A stretch of 64,000 nt of DNA, from contig CM033402.1 of assembly GCA_019426215.1 (NCBI GenBank), positions 682,001 to 746,000 of the forward strand, in the 5' to 3' direction. A model generated the notes under the pieces. That model had not been told where the DNA came from. It did no database searches and saw nothing but the letters and a program-made list of their open reading frames with translations. The position numbers and the translations under genes were made by a program. The DNA is from Buddleja alternifolia. Taxonomy: Eukaryota > Streptophyta > Magnoliopsida > Lamiales > Scrophulariaceae. Positions 1 to 12,286 of the stretch are shown piece by piece (the stretch's first letter is position 1; each line of letters starts with the position of its first letter).

Positions 1-467
1 TTCCCTAGCATTTTAATTGATATCATTTTCGTCCAATTACTCCGCAAAATTGAGTTTTAACGCAATTGACATTATTTGATAGAATCCACTAAGAGAAGTG
101 TTTATATACATTTAGATTCAATTCAATATATTGCATATTTTGGTGGACAAATTGAGATCAAATTGAGGGAAATGGTCATCATATGTTAAATATTTGAGGA
201 AGAATCTTCGATAAGATTCTACATCCATTTTTCTTTAAATTCATCTCAATTTCCCCATCCAAACATATAATATATTGAGTATACATACATATATATATAT
301 ATATATACCATGGATGTGAGTCTCTACCCAAACAAGGCCAACTGAGCAAGGATCAAAGTGAAGCTAAGAGTAACTTACGAAATGATTGACAATTTTGCTT
401 GTCACTATTCATTGAAAAGAAAACTGCCAAAATAAGAAAAACAAAACAAAACATCATAAATAATTAC

Positions 468-835
468 CATAGGCATTGCCAATCTTCACAGTTGTCCTAA
501 ATCCAAGAGTAACGCAGACAGAAGCCAACATTAAAAAGTAATTGATTTCGGGAACGTAAACCTGGCCTGGGTATTTTGCAGAAGTGTGAACGATTTTAAC
601 ATGAGGAAAACATCCTAGAGAGAGAGATTGTTGGATTATAGAAAATGTCCCTGAGATCATAGCTTGGCTTGCTATGACTGATGCAAATACTGCCACCACA
701 AACATTGGCCAATACAAGGGTTCTGCATAATTCATTTGCCATTGCAATGAATATTAGTAACTTATCAAAGGAGTAACTATGAGATTTCCAGATTTAATCC
801 ACTTTTTATCATTAAATCTTCATCAGGTAGGTCAA

Positions 836-871
<36 letters not shown>

Positions 872-903
872 ACACAAACACACACACACACACGCACACA
901 CAA

Positions 904-937
<34 letters not shown>

Positions 938-3900
938 GTAGGTAAAATTTTAACTAATGGGTGATGGCATAACCAGTCCTGAATCGCGATACTAAAAAAT
1001 TATAATTTTTTGCAACTTGAGGACAAATTTGTAAAGGTAAAAAAAGGGCAGAAAAGTGTCACTTGCCAAGCACGTGACCGTGTAATTTGAAATTTTTTAA
1101 TTTCGAAGGTAAAAAGACATGTTGTGTACTTGAGGACAATTAATTTGCAGGAATAAAATTGCAAGTTCACCCAGCAAAAAGTGGTAATTTTAGTCTTGTA
1201 ATTTAGATAATCGCAATTTTTGCTCCTCATATAATGATTTTCACCAAAACCACAAAATTCGCAATTGAGAAAAGTCAGTTGTCGAGTGCACGCAAATTTC
1301 CAGTCAATTTTTTCATTTCCAACAAAACTTCTCAATCCATAAAATTTATTTTTTTTAATTAATTTGCTAGTGTCATAATTTACATGACTAAGTTGCCAGC
1401 TTTCTATATGTAGGACGAATTTTGCAATATATGGATAAAAAACAGTGATAGTACTAAGTAAATAAAACCTGGGATAGACTTGTAAAAGGTATCCGCAACC
1501 AAGAGTTCATTCTTGCGAAGAAAAGAGGCTTGTCCCATGTATGCGAGTATAAGTGCCGGATAAGTCAAGGTGCACATGCTTATTTGTACTGATCTCACTG
1601 AAAAATGACCAAGATCTGCAAATAATGCTTCAGTTCCTGCATTTAATTTAAAAAAAAAAAAAGAACTATACTTGTTATTTTTGTTATCGTGAACTTTTGA
1701 ATCGAGTAAAATTTGTGTGCATAGCATAAATGTGGATGTTCGATTTTCAACAAATTAAGCTTATTTTTTACTGTTATTTCTATTGACAAAGCGCTAATAA
1801 CAAATAAACCATGAAAGCATCATTCTTGTGTTTTACTAGTCTTTAGGAGATTACGGGACAAAATTAACTAGAAAATTATAAGCATCATTCTTATGCATGT
1901 TTTACTAGTCTTTAGGAGATTACGAGACAAAATTAACTAGAAAATAGGAAAAACACAAACGCAAATGGAGAGAAACTAGGGTAATTGGCACTTTGCACAC
2001 TTCAAAAAGGGTCATTTAATACTATACACTTTAAGAATTACATTTTTAAAATTTTGTATCTTCGAGAAAACGAATGTTCGACTTATACACTATGAGACAT
2101 TTAGTTGCATATTTTTCATCAAATATGCGCCCGTGAAGTAGAGGGCATTTTCAATTGTTTGAGTTTCTTGTTCAAATTGCATTTCCTGTGTAAAACCCAT
2201 AAGAAGTCTTTCAAAATACATAGTGCCCAAAAAAATATTTCGAAGATACTTTCCGCCAAAAACATAATTTTAAGGTGTAAAGTACCACATAATCTTATTT
2301 CAAGGAGTGAAAAAGTGACGATTACGAAAGATAAAAACATATATTTTCACCTGTTATACAAAGAACTACACCGCCAAGAGAAATCCATGCTCTCTTTTTA
2401 TTCCTCTTGAAATAATATATAATGTGCATTGGGTTTATGGCTTTAACCACATAAGGGTCATATTTGAAAAAATTGTAGATGCCAATTCCAGCAATGAAAC
2501 AGAACCAAACGCATAATATGGGAGCAAAAGTGTAGCCAACTTTGTCAGTTCCAAATCTTTGAACCGTGAACAGAAATATTAAGATGACCACTGAAATCCA
2601 AACGATCGTATCTGTTTCCATAAGAAAACAAAAATATTATTAATCTATATTTGTAGAAAGAAAATGATGAATAATAATCTAACTATAATAGTACAAATAA
2701 TTGTCCAGTCATCTTCTTTCTCTTCCCAATTGTTTTTTTCATTTCCTCCGTTTTATGTGTTATGAGTAAAATACTTCATAGTCGACTATCACTAAATAAC
2801 CCTTAACAACTCAACTGTGGGATCTTAAGTTATACTTAATCTGAAGAAATGAGTCAAAGATGGATGTTCAACCCGGGCTAATTGCCTGGACGACATGACC
2901 TCGTAGTAAACGATCCCTCTTTGCGGAACGGATCTTCTATCTCACAATGGTGTACACCATTGTGGGATAGAAGATCCGCTCTGCCGTCTTTGATCCATTT
3001 TAGTGGATATAGATTTGACTCTCATATATGAAGACTTAGCTGGTGAACTCAAGTAAATTCAGAAAGAAATTTAAAAGATATTCAACACACATAGCTATAT
3101 ACTAGATATTGCTAGGATTGGATATCTTATTATGGTACTCGAAATGAATGTGATCTTTTCAAACTACAACTTAAAGAAAACCTCATCTAGTATATAAATA
3201 TATTCATGTGGAATATATTTCTTCCGAGTTACATACCTTCAGTCATACACGAAGCTGACTCTTTGATTCCACCTACTGCGGATAATACTGTCCAGAAATT
3301 GAATATTATTTAGATTAATGAAAAAAAAAAGTAGAAGTAGAAGAGTGAAAGAACTATTTCTAAAAAAAAATTAATTAAAAGGTATAATATTCTAGAATAA
3401 AATCAAAGAATGATTCTCAACATTTTAAACTGATAAAAAGGTTTCCTAGTTGAATGATAATTAATTTTAAATAAAATAAATGAAAAAACTCAAATTAGTT
3501 TATGATATTCATAATAAAATTGAAAATGTACCTGAGATACTTGGAGCAAGGACACCATCTCCAATCACCATAGAAGTACCAAGCATTGTGGCGAACAATA
3601 GAAAATATTTGGCAAAATTACTGTTCTCTAGCTTGGACTGAAGTTTTGAAGCTATTCGCAATCGGTTGTTAGGCAATTCGAGTTGGAAAGTCGAGACATT
3701 TTGATCTTCTACTTCTTGACTCGGGATCAAGCCCACCTTAGCATATCGACATATTAAAGAGTACAAAGCAAATGTACCTCCTAATTTTTTTAAAAAAAAA
3801 TATTATATAAAACCATATTATATTTAAAAGTAAGAATAATGCACTGTAATATAACCAATAACATTGGCACAACCGCAAAAAAAATTTAGTAAAGTAACCA

Positions 3901-5717
3901 ATTAGTTATAGTAAGAATATATGCACATAAATTGGTTATGCTGAAGCTTCAAAGCCATGAATATTACAGTGTTAAAAGTAATGCATATTTGCTTTATATT
4001 GTTAAATTTTTATGCAATAGGCTACATGAGTATCACATGATTGTTAATTTTGTTGATTTTAATGAGAAGATTCATGTGTCACGTACAAATCCTTCAAAAA
4101 CGCATTTCCACATGAGTGTCTCTTACTAAATAGAGGATATTGTTTCTTCTACATGAACTTTTCCATGTTAACTTTAATGTGACACTTGATATTCTATTTC
4201 GTTCAAATTTGAGATGTTCATCAGATATGCAATAATTTTTAAACTATGAGACTAAATACATAGCACGGAAAGTTCTTCATGTTTCAATTGGATTGCGTCT
4301 TCATTTAACAATATAACCAATTAGCTATCTAGTAAACTTTGACCAAATAATTGACAAGATCATATTACTAAATTCTATTAGCTACTTTTGAAATGAAAGA
4401 GAAAAATGCAAAATTAGTCATGTAATTATAGGGGTCTGGCAAAATTGGTCTCGTATTATTTGAATTGGCAAAATTGGTCCTGTAACTATCAAAAATTCAC
4501 AATTTGAGGACAAATTTGACTGGAAAGCCCTAATTTGGCCGGAGTTTGTCATGTGGCATTCAATTTGGGGATTTTTTTTTATTTTCCGTTGAATTTGCCA
4601 TGTGGCATTTTTTTAATTTTCAGTTATTTAAAAGATGTTGACATGGACTTGGCAACTTTGGAATCCACCTAAGCCGATTTGACCTAAAAATCAAAAAATC
4701 CCAAATTAAATTGGTCATGTGCATGTCACATGACCAATTTCCAGCCAAATTAGGGTTTTCCGGTCAAATTTGTCCACAAATTGCGAATTTTTTATAGTTA
4801 CAGGACCAATTTTGCCAATTCAAATAATACGGGACCAATTTTGCCAACCCCTATAATTATAGGACTAATTTTGCATTTTTTTCGAAATGAAATGTAGTCC
4901 AAAAAACAGTTTAGAAATCAATGACATCAATCATGAGTCATGGCACGGATATATCTAATACTAGTTAAACACAATGAGTAACTTTAAATCATGAGTCATG
5001 GCACGGATATATCTAATACTAATTTAAACACTATGAGTAACTTTAAATCAAATGAATAACTTAGAAATGAAAGTACTAATAAACACATGTAGGCGAAATT
5101 CGAATTAAAAAATGCTTTCGAACATTTATTTTATGGGAATATTAAATAAGTAATATCGATGAGAGAATTCAATTTCTATTAAAATTCATGAAAAATGCGA
5201 AAAAGAAAAGTTAGAAAAGTATTTTTAGGATTTACCATCACCATGGTCATTTGCACGTAACACGATGAAAACATACTTGATCAATGGTATTAAGGTGATG
5301 GTGTAAAAAATCAAAGATAAAACTCCAAGAATATCATCCTTGTCTTTGATCCCATCACTAAATATGCTTGCACACACATACAACGGCGATGTTCCGATAT
5401 CCCCGTACACAACTCCTAGGCTTTGAAAGGCTAGTTGTAACACCACAGCCCATTCTTCACTCTATCAAGAGAAATCAAACAAAAATAAGAAGGAGAGAGA
5501 GGACAGAGAAAAGATGAAAAATAGGAATCAAACATTTGGCAACCTTGGCGACCCCGCCACGGTTGTAAGGGAAGCCGAGTTTGCCTGATTCTATGTCGAG
5601 AGAATCATAGCGCCTCAGCTTAGTCGAAGAAAGTTTCCTCCCCTTGAGTTTTTCTTGAGGTTTTTCTTCTTCGCTTATATTGGTGGTGGGTTCTTCATGT
5701 TCGGTGATACTAGACAT
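468..5717 (-). CDS. HAK5: HAK5-like high-affinity potassium transporter (HAK/KUP/KT), copy 1, 3' exon outside window
   Basis: Likely a plasma-membrane K+ uptake carrier of the HAK/KUP/KT family, closest in motif content to HAK5-type (cluster I) transporters. Exons on the minus strand: 5717-5544, 5461-5236, 3780-3532, 3287-3237, 2611-2351, 1636-1469, 722-468. All have GT-AG borders and compatible phases, giving 1,384 nt. Visible family motifs are [14 protein letters not shown] in exon 2, [20 protein letters not shown] in exon 3, GDGVL..SIS at the exon 3/4 junction, and the small 51-nt exon 4 ([10 protein letters not shown]). The ATG at 5717 matches the start of the paralogues (M-S-x-I-T-E-H-E-E). 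The last exon, which should hold the final membrane segments and the cytosolic tail, lies left of the window, so completeness cannot be judged. The exon 1 donor is GTTGCC, weaker than in copy 3. Intron 1 is only 82 bp. No internal stop is seen. Function is inferred from the family. Confidence 0.88.
836..939. repeat. AC/AT microsatellite in HAK copy 1 intron 6
   Basis: Imperfect (AC)n of about 85 bp with CGCAC interruptions, followed by (AT)n to about 938. Confidence 0.9.
1815..1945. repeat. tandem duplication of about 65 bp
   Basis: Two direct units starting AAGCATCATTCTT at 1,815 and 1,880, each ending AACTAGAAAAT. They lie in HAK copy 1 intron 5. Confidence 0.8.
2929..2978. repeat. 25-bp inverted repeat (near-perfect palindrome)
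   Basis: Left arm 2929-2953 and right arm 2954-2978 have no spacer and one mismatch (CGGATCTTCTATCTCACAAT against the complement with CCC). It lies in HAK copy 1 intron 4. The same terminal sequence bounds the element at 59,274-59,393, so this is probably a very short MITE of that family. Confidence 0.85.
4399..4883. mobile_element. MITE with long inverted repeats, Mutator-like 9-bp target duplication
   Basis: 485-bp element flanked by a perfect 9-bp repeat GAAATGAAA (4390-4398 and 4884-4892). The termini (AAAATGCAAAATTAGTC and its complement) extend inward for more than 100 bp with mismatches, including several AAATTGGTC motifs. It could fold into a long hairpin. It lies in HAK copy 1 intron 2. 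No coding capacity. Confidence 0.8.
4929..5047. repeat. tandem duplication of about 59 bp
   Basis: Two units, each beginning ATCATGAGTCATGGCACGG and ending GAGTAACTTTAA, next to the MITE in HAK copy 1 intron 2. Confidence 0.85.
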
Positions 5718-8255
5718 GTTTTAGAGATTAGGGGAAATTTTGTTTTTTTTTCTTTCTTTTTGGTTGAAAAAATTATGGAGAGTGAAAGGTTCTTAGACTT
5801 GCGAGGGGAGAAAATTATGAAGAAGTTGCATAGCAGCTCGATAGCAATTTATAGAGCTCCTAACATGTGTATCTTATATATATATATTGTGCGAGGTAAT
5901 TAAATATCAGGGGAATTTTCTAATAAAATCGGTGTCAAATTTTGTTTAGACCTAGCTGATTCGAAATACTTTTTGTAAAAATTTACATATTCAACAAAAT
6001 ATAAGGAATAATTTATAATCGCATAAGCATAAGAAAAGTGTAGGTCAAAATTGTAACTAATATGTATGTGGATATATATAAGTTCAAATCATATAGAATA
6101 TATCTTCTAACACATATATTGCACAACTGTGTAGTAGAGACATGTACAATTAAGCGCTTGTTATGTGGGGGAAAAAAACCTTATTTTTTTTTAACTTTTT
6201 GTTCACATTAGAACTAACCGATTGTACACCTTTCCCCTGTTCAACGGCAGAATATTAACAAAAGAATGGGTGAAAATTAGGTTCCCACTGTAAATATCGG
6301 ATACAACAAATTGACTTGGCACAAATCAGAAAAAAGATATGCAGAATCAGATTTTTGCTCCTTTATTATAGGGAAATAGTTAAGTTTGACTATAATGTCT
6401 CTTGGATTAAGTATTTTGAATTTCCACTACTTTTCTGACTAATCAGGAAATTATCTCATTAATTGAATTGAAAGTACTTCGTCCCCGTCGGATTTTTTAA
6501 AATCCCCATAAGGTTCCATCCAAAGTCTTCACATTTCGTAAATCATAATATTTTGTGAAGTAATCCTCCGGTTGGTGTCAGTTCAAATTATAGATACTAG
6601 TATGAGCCATATTCGATGCATGTGCATAATAATTTTAAATTATAAATAAAAGATAAATAAATTTCTTGGTTTGTAATTTAAACATATTTTCCTAGTATGT
6701 TGAATTAAAATAAAAGTATGTTGTTTGGTCTACGATTTTATATGAAATATTAGGATTTTGGGAGTGTTTGCAAACTATAAACAAGAGCACCTTTGTGGAA
6801 CAAAAAAAAAACTTTTGAGTTTTTAGCTAAAAATAAGTAGTTTTTCAGTGTTTGCAAATCCGCTTTTACTTCTGATGCTCTAAATTAAGCTTCTAGAAGT
6901 CAAGAGCCCCAAGCTCATTAGGGGATGCTTCTAGGTGCTTTTAAAATTCTTTCAATTAAAATTAAAATTTTATAACAACTTTATCCTTGAAAATATTTTT
7001 ATATTCCCAAATTAAACCCCATCAAATAAAATAAAAAATTTAACGTCAAAATTCTGGAGCGATGAAACGCTTTAGGAGCAAAAACACAACGTTTCTTAAC
7101 GTCAATCCCTTTCTTAACAACTATCATGAAATGTGGTCTCAAATTCCTGCGTGATTTGTTGGAAACTGATTATATTTTACTACTTGGAATAATGCTAAAA
7201 TCAAGAGATACATATCAGCACCAGAGTATATCTTAATATTTTGTTAAAACTTATGATGAAAAAATCGACAGAAAAACAAACACGGTACCTATATGAATTT
7301 GTAGATGTATGAGAAAAAATACTAATTCAATATTATTAGGGAGCAAAAATACAAATCATTTACTCTGTGTGTGTGGTGGGGGGGGGGGGGGGGGCGTATA
7401 TATTTTAGTATACGAATTTGTTATTTTAGTATTGTACCACTTGGCAAAATAGTGCATATGTGGTGTCTTATGTGTCACATAAGTCCTATGTCGGCAAGCC
7501 TTTAAGTCCAAGTGTGCCAAGTTGGCCAGGAATTAGAAAAATCTCAATTTCACTTGTTGATGTGCCAATCCCGATCAAATTGACAAGTATAATTGTAATT
7601 AGATATTTAAAATATATTTTAACAAAATCAGATAAACTATTTGAGTGAGAATATGATGTCCTTAGTACTTAATTTCAATAAACTATTAACAAAATAAAAT
7701 AAAATTTGTTTGTCAATAAATTAGATATTTATAAAGACTTTTGACATAAAGAACATTGCTTTCATAACTATTTACTTTATCGTAGCTTATAGTTGGAAAA
7801 TCACACGCCGTCAATCATGTGGTCGCAAGTGATATTTTCTAGTTATATCATCTCATATTAAGATATTCTTGCACTTACATCTCTTTCATATTTAAAAAAA
7901 TGTGCAAGTTCACCCTTGGGACAGGGCTGGTAGGGACACCTGCCCCTCAACTTTAAACAATTAAAATTTCACCCTACAAAATTTTGAAATTTAAAAATTT
8001 GCCCCTCTATAATCTAAAATTATTCAGTGTTGCCCCCCTTTTATTTTTTACACGCCCCCAAACCTTCTTGGCTCCGTATCTGCTTGTAAATATTACAAAT
8101 AGACCCCTTAAGAGGGTGTAGTTTATGAAAAGTTATGAGGTTTGTAGTGCTAAAGTGGGGTTTGCATGCAATTCCCCCAAAATATTAAGAGAGAGAAAGA
8201 TATAGAGAAAGAAGAAGAAGAAAAATAAAAGAACAGGAATAAAAGATTTGCCGAC
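5718..8255. other. intergenic DNA between HAK copy 1 and the orphan exon
   Basis: AT-rich, with no open frame of interest. It holds the presumed promoter of copy 1: a CTATAAATT on the minus strand near 5,850 is the nearest TATA-like box. It also holds a run of 17 G residues at 7,378-7,394 and, from about 7,840, sequence like HAK intron 1. I see nothing else in it. Confidence 0.6.
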
Positions 8256-8405
8256 CTTGGCGGCGGCGGCGCCACCGTGGCGATAATGGCGGCCAAGTTT
8301 GCCGGATTCTATGTCTGATGAAATTTTCTTCCCATTGAGTTGTTCTTGAGGCTTTTCTTCTTCGCTTACAATGGTGGATTCTTCATGTTCAGTGATAGTA
8401 GACAT
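8256..8405 (-). pseudogene. orphan first exon of a HAK transporter (copy 2 remnant or alternative first exon)
   Basis: Fifty codons from an ATG at 8405 to AAG followed by a GT donor (GTCGGC) at 8255. The peptide is nearly the same as the start of copy 3 ([20 protein letters not shown]) but lacks about nine residues between the lysine-rich stretch and DIESGKLG. About 400 bp of the following intron (to roughly 7,840) resembles intron 1 of copy 3, but no HAK exon 2 follows until 5461, which belongs to copy 1. The reading frame, the start codon, the donor and an upstream TATA box are all intact. It is therefore either a truncated duplicate or an alternative first exon that could splice to 5461 (both are phase 0). 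Sequence alone cannot decide between these. Confidence 0.75.
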
Positions 8406-8473
8406 GTTTTACAGATTAATGGAGTTTTTATTAATTTCTTTTGGTTAATAAAATTGTGGAGAATGAAAGGTGT

Positions 8474-8480
8474 TTATATA
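8474..8480 (-). promoter_or_regulatory. TATA box of the orphan HAK exon
   Basis: TATATAA read on the minus strand, about 70 bp upstream of the ATG at 8405. It sits in a block whose flanks match the promoter of the complete copy at 20,191 (shared GAATGAAAGGTGTTTATATA on the plus strand). Its preservation suggests the fragment could still be transcribed. Confidence 0.6.
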
Positions 8481-9288
8481 GAGGAGTGGAGGGGTTGGGA
8501 ATGAGATTATTATGAGGAAATTGCATAGAAGCTCGAACGCGTACATGTATGTATACTTGCGCCTCACACGATTTCATTTTTGAAGTCTCTATTTACACTA
8601 TTTCATGATCTTACAATGGTTATGTGGTGAATATTTATAATATTTTATGGTGTCATATTTTGTGTTACGTCTATTTGTATTTCACATAATTTTGTATAAG
8701 TTTTAAATATTACAAGGATTATCATTAATTACCAAAATCACATAAACATAGGACAAATGTAAGGTAAGAAGTGTAATGCAACATAAGACATTATATGTAT
8801 ATATAATATATATATGTATGTAAATCATATATTTATTACATGTTTGATCATATATACAATTTAGTGTTCATTACGTGGAAAGGAGAAATTATTGTTTTTA
8901 CCTTTTTTTTCATATTGCAATCATGTAATATTCTCTGTTACACACTTGACCATGTGGAATGTGTATAATCAGGAGATTATCTCATTAATTGCATTGAAAA
9001 GACTAATTGACCGTGTGATATGGTTAATTCGTGTAAGGTTTCAAGTCAGTTGTAAAAGAAGTGTTCACATTTCAAAAACCATGAAATTTTGTGAAGTTAA
9101 TTATCTGATTGGTTCCAATTCCAATTATAGATATACACAACAAATATATTATTCAACACACAAAAAAATGTTTGTGGTGAATTAAATTGTACCCCATATT
9201 TTAGGGAGCTCAAATCTCCATCTTATTATAATTATTTGCATGTAGTGAAGTCCATATGAATTCTCTCGTAAATGTGATTTTACAGAGT

Positions 9289-9393
9289 CTTCGGATCTAT
9301 AGAACTCCCAAGATTGACCTTACAACATTCGACCAAATGTTGTAGCTTCGGATCTATAGAACTCCCAAGATTGACCTTACAACATTCGACCGA
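9289..9393. repeat. tandem duplication of 57 bp
   Basis: Two direct units start CTTCGGATCTATAGAACTCC at 9,289 and 9,346. Segmental copy B has a single version near 21,690, so the duplication is later than the segmental event. Confidence 0.85.
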
Positions 9394-10744
9394 ATTATCT
9401 AAGATTTTGTGAAACTGGAAGAGTGCAATTGCTGGTCAAAATTTTAATTACCAAAAAAAAAGTAATGAACTGTTATTAGCACTCTTAAAATTGATAATCG
9501 CAGTCCATTCACACTTTGTATTGTGCAAATTATAAAAATGCCCATTTAAATTTTAAGCAACTTTTAGCTTAATTTTTTGAACATATATATCGTCCGGTGC
9601 ATTATCCATGTTTTAACTCTATGGGTTGCTTTCTTTATCCGCCTCTTCATTTTTATCATGTGAAAGACAAAATATATGAAATAATTTTGCTAATAATAAT
9701 CTTTGTAATACTTCCATGAAATTTTGTGGCATTAGAAATTCGACATGCTTAAATTTTGCAATCATGTGTCATTTGCCAAATGTAATATACCATATGAAAA
9801 AGTTATATTAATCTTAAAATAATGAAATATTATGTTCAATTCTCATTCATATTTCTTATATCTACTTATATAAGTTTTCACTTCACAACATGAATGTTAG
9901 AATTCATATAGGCAAAAAATAAAATAGAAAAATGGTTTTGAATTTATGGTATGTATCCAATTAGTTATGAGTTTTTTAATGTTAGAGTTTATGTCAAAAG
10001 AAAATCACAAAAAAGAGAGTTGAATTTCGTATCATATGTTGAATTGGTACACATGAATATCTCTTCAAATAGATTACAGTTTATAAATTTATGAATGAAA
10101 ATATGGTTTAAAGAATCCAAGAATCAAAGAGAAAATCATATATTCTATTTTAGGATTCTCACTTTTAAACTCTAATAATTTCTCAACTTTTATTAGTTGC
10201 ATATATATAAATCGTGTTAAGTGAAAATGCAAAATAAGTCAATAGAGCAAAACGGACAAAAATGAAGAATCAGGGATGCAATCTTGTCTGTGTTTTCCCA
10301 CATTAATGTGAAGATAAAAGTTGAAAATGACGAATAGTGTCACGAAGGGTATATTTTTTTATATTTTTTGGGTAAGTAATTATTCAAGATAAAAGGGTAT
10401 ATTTACCTCACAAATTAAGATAATTGCACATTTAATTTAAATAATACATGGACATTTTGGTAATTTATCCAAAAAAAAAATGAAACTGTAGTGTGGTTAT
10501 CAATTTCAGAGATGCTAATATCAATTACCAAAAAGATATTAAATAAATACTATACTCTAATTCTCCTAAAGAATGAACTTATTTTCTAAAACAGTACCTT
10601 GTTAATTGTCATAGCATCTTGTTAATCAAACGAGTAGACTATGCCAACCTGCATGTTGTGACAAACTTGCGGTCGCTCTACTTGTAATTGGCCAACGTCT
10701 TCCACATTTAAGTAAGAGATCTGGAGTTCAAAATCTTTACATCA

Positions 10745-10791
<47 letters not shown>

Positions 10792-12286
10792 GGGAGACAT
10801 GTTTACAACCATGTAGAGTGCTTATTCATAATTAATCTTTCATTAAAATATAACCATACAATTGTGTTGACAATATCTCAAGATATTCTTATTGAACTTT
10901 AGGCATTAGAGATATACTTAGAAGTCAAGTGAATTATTCTCTATAAAAGCAATTTTATAACACTTTAATTGTTCATCATCCCTTCGCTTCATCGCACTTT
11001 CTTCTGAGGATCTGAAAATCGATGAGTTCTAAAACGCCAATCTGAAAATTAAAATGATAACAATAGTCTTTGTCTCTGATCAATTGAACTCCATGTCATT
11101 TGACTATTTGAGCATTCAATAGAAGGATTGTTGAATATTGAAAGGTGCTAATATTGAAAGATGCTAGTACTATACCAAAGTAGAAAATTGACCTTTTTTC
11201 ATAGAGTTTCTTTCTTTTTTTTTCCTTTTGCTGCTTACGAATTTTATAGAGAGTGTATTTGCATATAACTTGGTAAAGAAATGATGGAAAATAGAATAGT
11301 GTAGAAGACAACCTACCTTCCTTGATCTATGCAAAGTATAAGAAAACTTGATGGTTTAAAATCATTAAGCCCTCTTGTAACAGATTCAATTAGACCAAAC
11401 CCGATTACTCGTCATATGAATAACTTGAGTTCGATCAAACCCGATCAAAGCTTGAATTCCAATTTGGATAGATCATAAACATTGAAGTGGGTTGGATTTC
11501 CATGTGTGGAAGTAGAGAAGAGCGAACTTCTCAGGCCCAAATTGACGCAACAGTAAAGAAAAAAGCAAAATGGGGTTAATAATCTAGAATGGTCTACAAT
11601 CTAAACACATCAAATTGGCTCCCCTACGTACATAATTTTTTTCTATTTGTAATTATCCAAATCCTTCTCTAAGCTCGTCTATTTCCCATTCAGCATTATA
11701 TAAATACCTGAGAAAATAATAAAAATCCCTTAAAATAAATTTTATATCTAAAAGATTTATGATAATATTTTTCGATTCAAAAAACCAAATTCACCAATTT
11801 TTCATTCAACAAACCCAATATTTAGATTTAATAACTTTATGCACTGAATTGCTCTTAGACTTTTAGATTAAGAGTTAAGTATTTGTACTTTTAGATAAAA
11901 GAAATATTTAGTTAAAATTCTTATATTGATAATTGATATTAGTTATTATTTTAATTTTAATTTTTGAAAAAAATTAATCTTCTAAGAAATTAAGGAAGGG
12001 TACCCTAAAGATAATTACCATGCTAAAGTAAAAAATAAAATAGATAAAAAAAACTCTCCCTAAATATTTTTTGATGAAATAATAATATGTATAATGCAAA
12101 AAGTTACATAAAATATTTACTTGCTGAGAGACATTATCAATTGCATATAAATAAATTATAAATTATAATCCATTATAGTTCACCACCAAAAAAAAATACA
12201 AATTATTTATATATACTTTCATAAACACTATTTTCATAGAAAAAAATATAAACAGGTGACTAGACTTTTTAAACTGGAAAAAAGAT

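Larger units (their letters stand above)
7840..11100. repeat. segmental duplication 1, copy A
   Basis: Block resembling 19,530-23,330 in the same order and orientation: HAK intron 1 sequence, first exon, promoter, a stretch around 9,380 (GAAACTGGAAGAG), a stretch around 10,640 (TATGCCAACCTGCATG), and one near 10,860 (CAATTGTGTTGA). The two copies differ by many substitutions and indels. Borders are approximate. Confidence 0.75.
8406..12286. other. intergenic DNA upstream of the orphan exon
   Basis: Mostly segmental duplication copy A, then unique AT-rich sequence from about 11,100. It contains a (TA)n microsatellite near 10,750-10,780 and a 57-bp tandem duplication at 9,289. No gene is seen. 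Confidence 0.6.
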
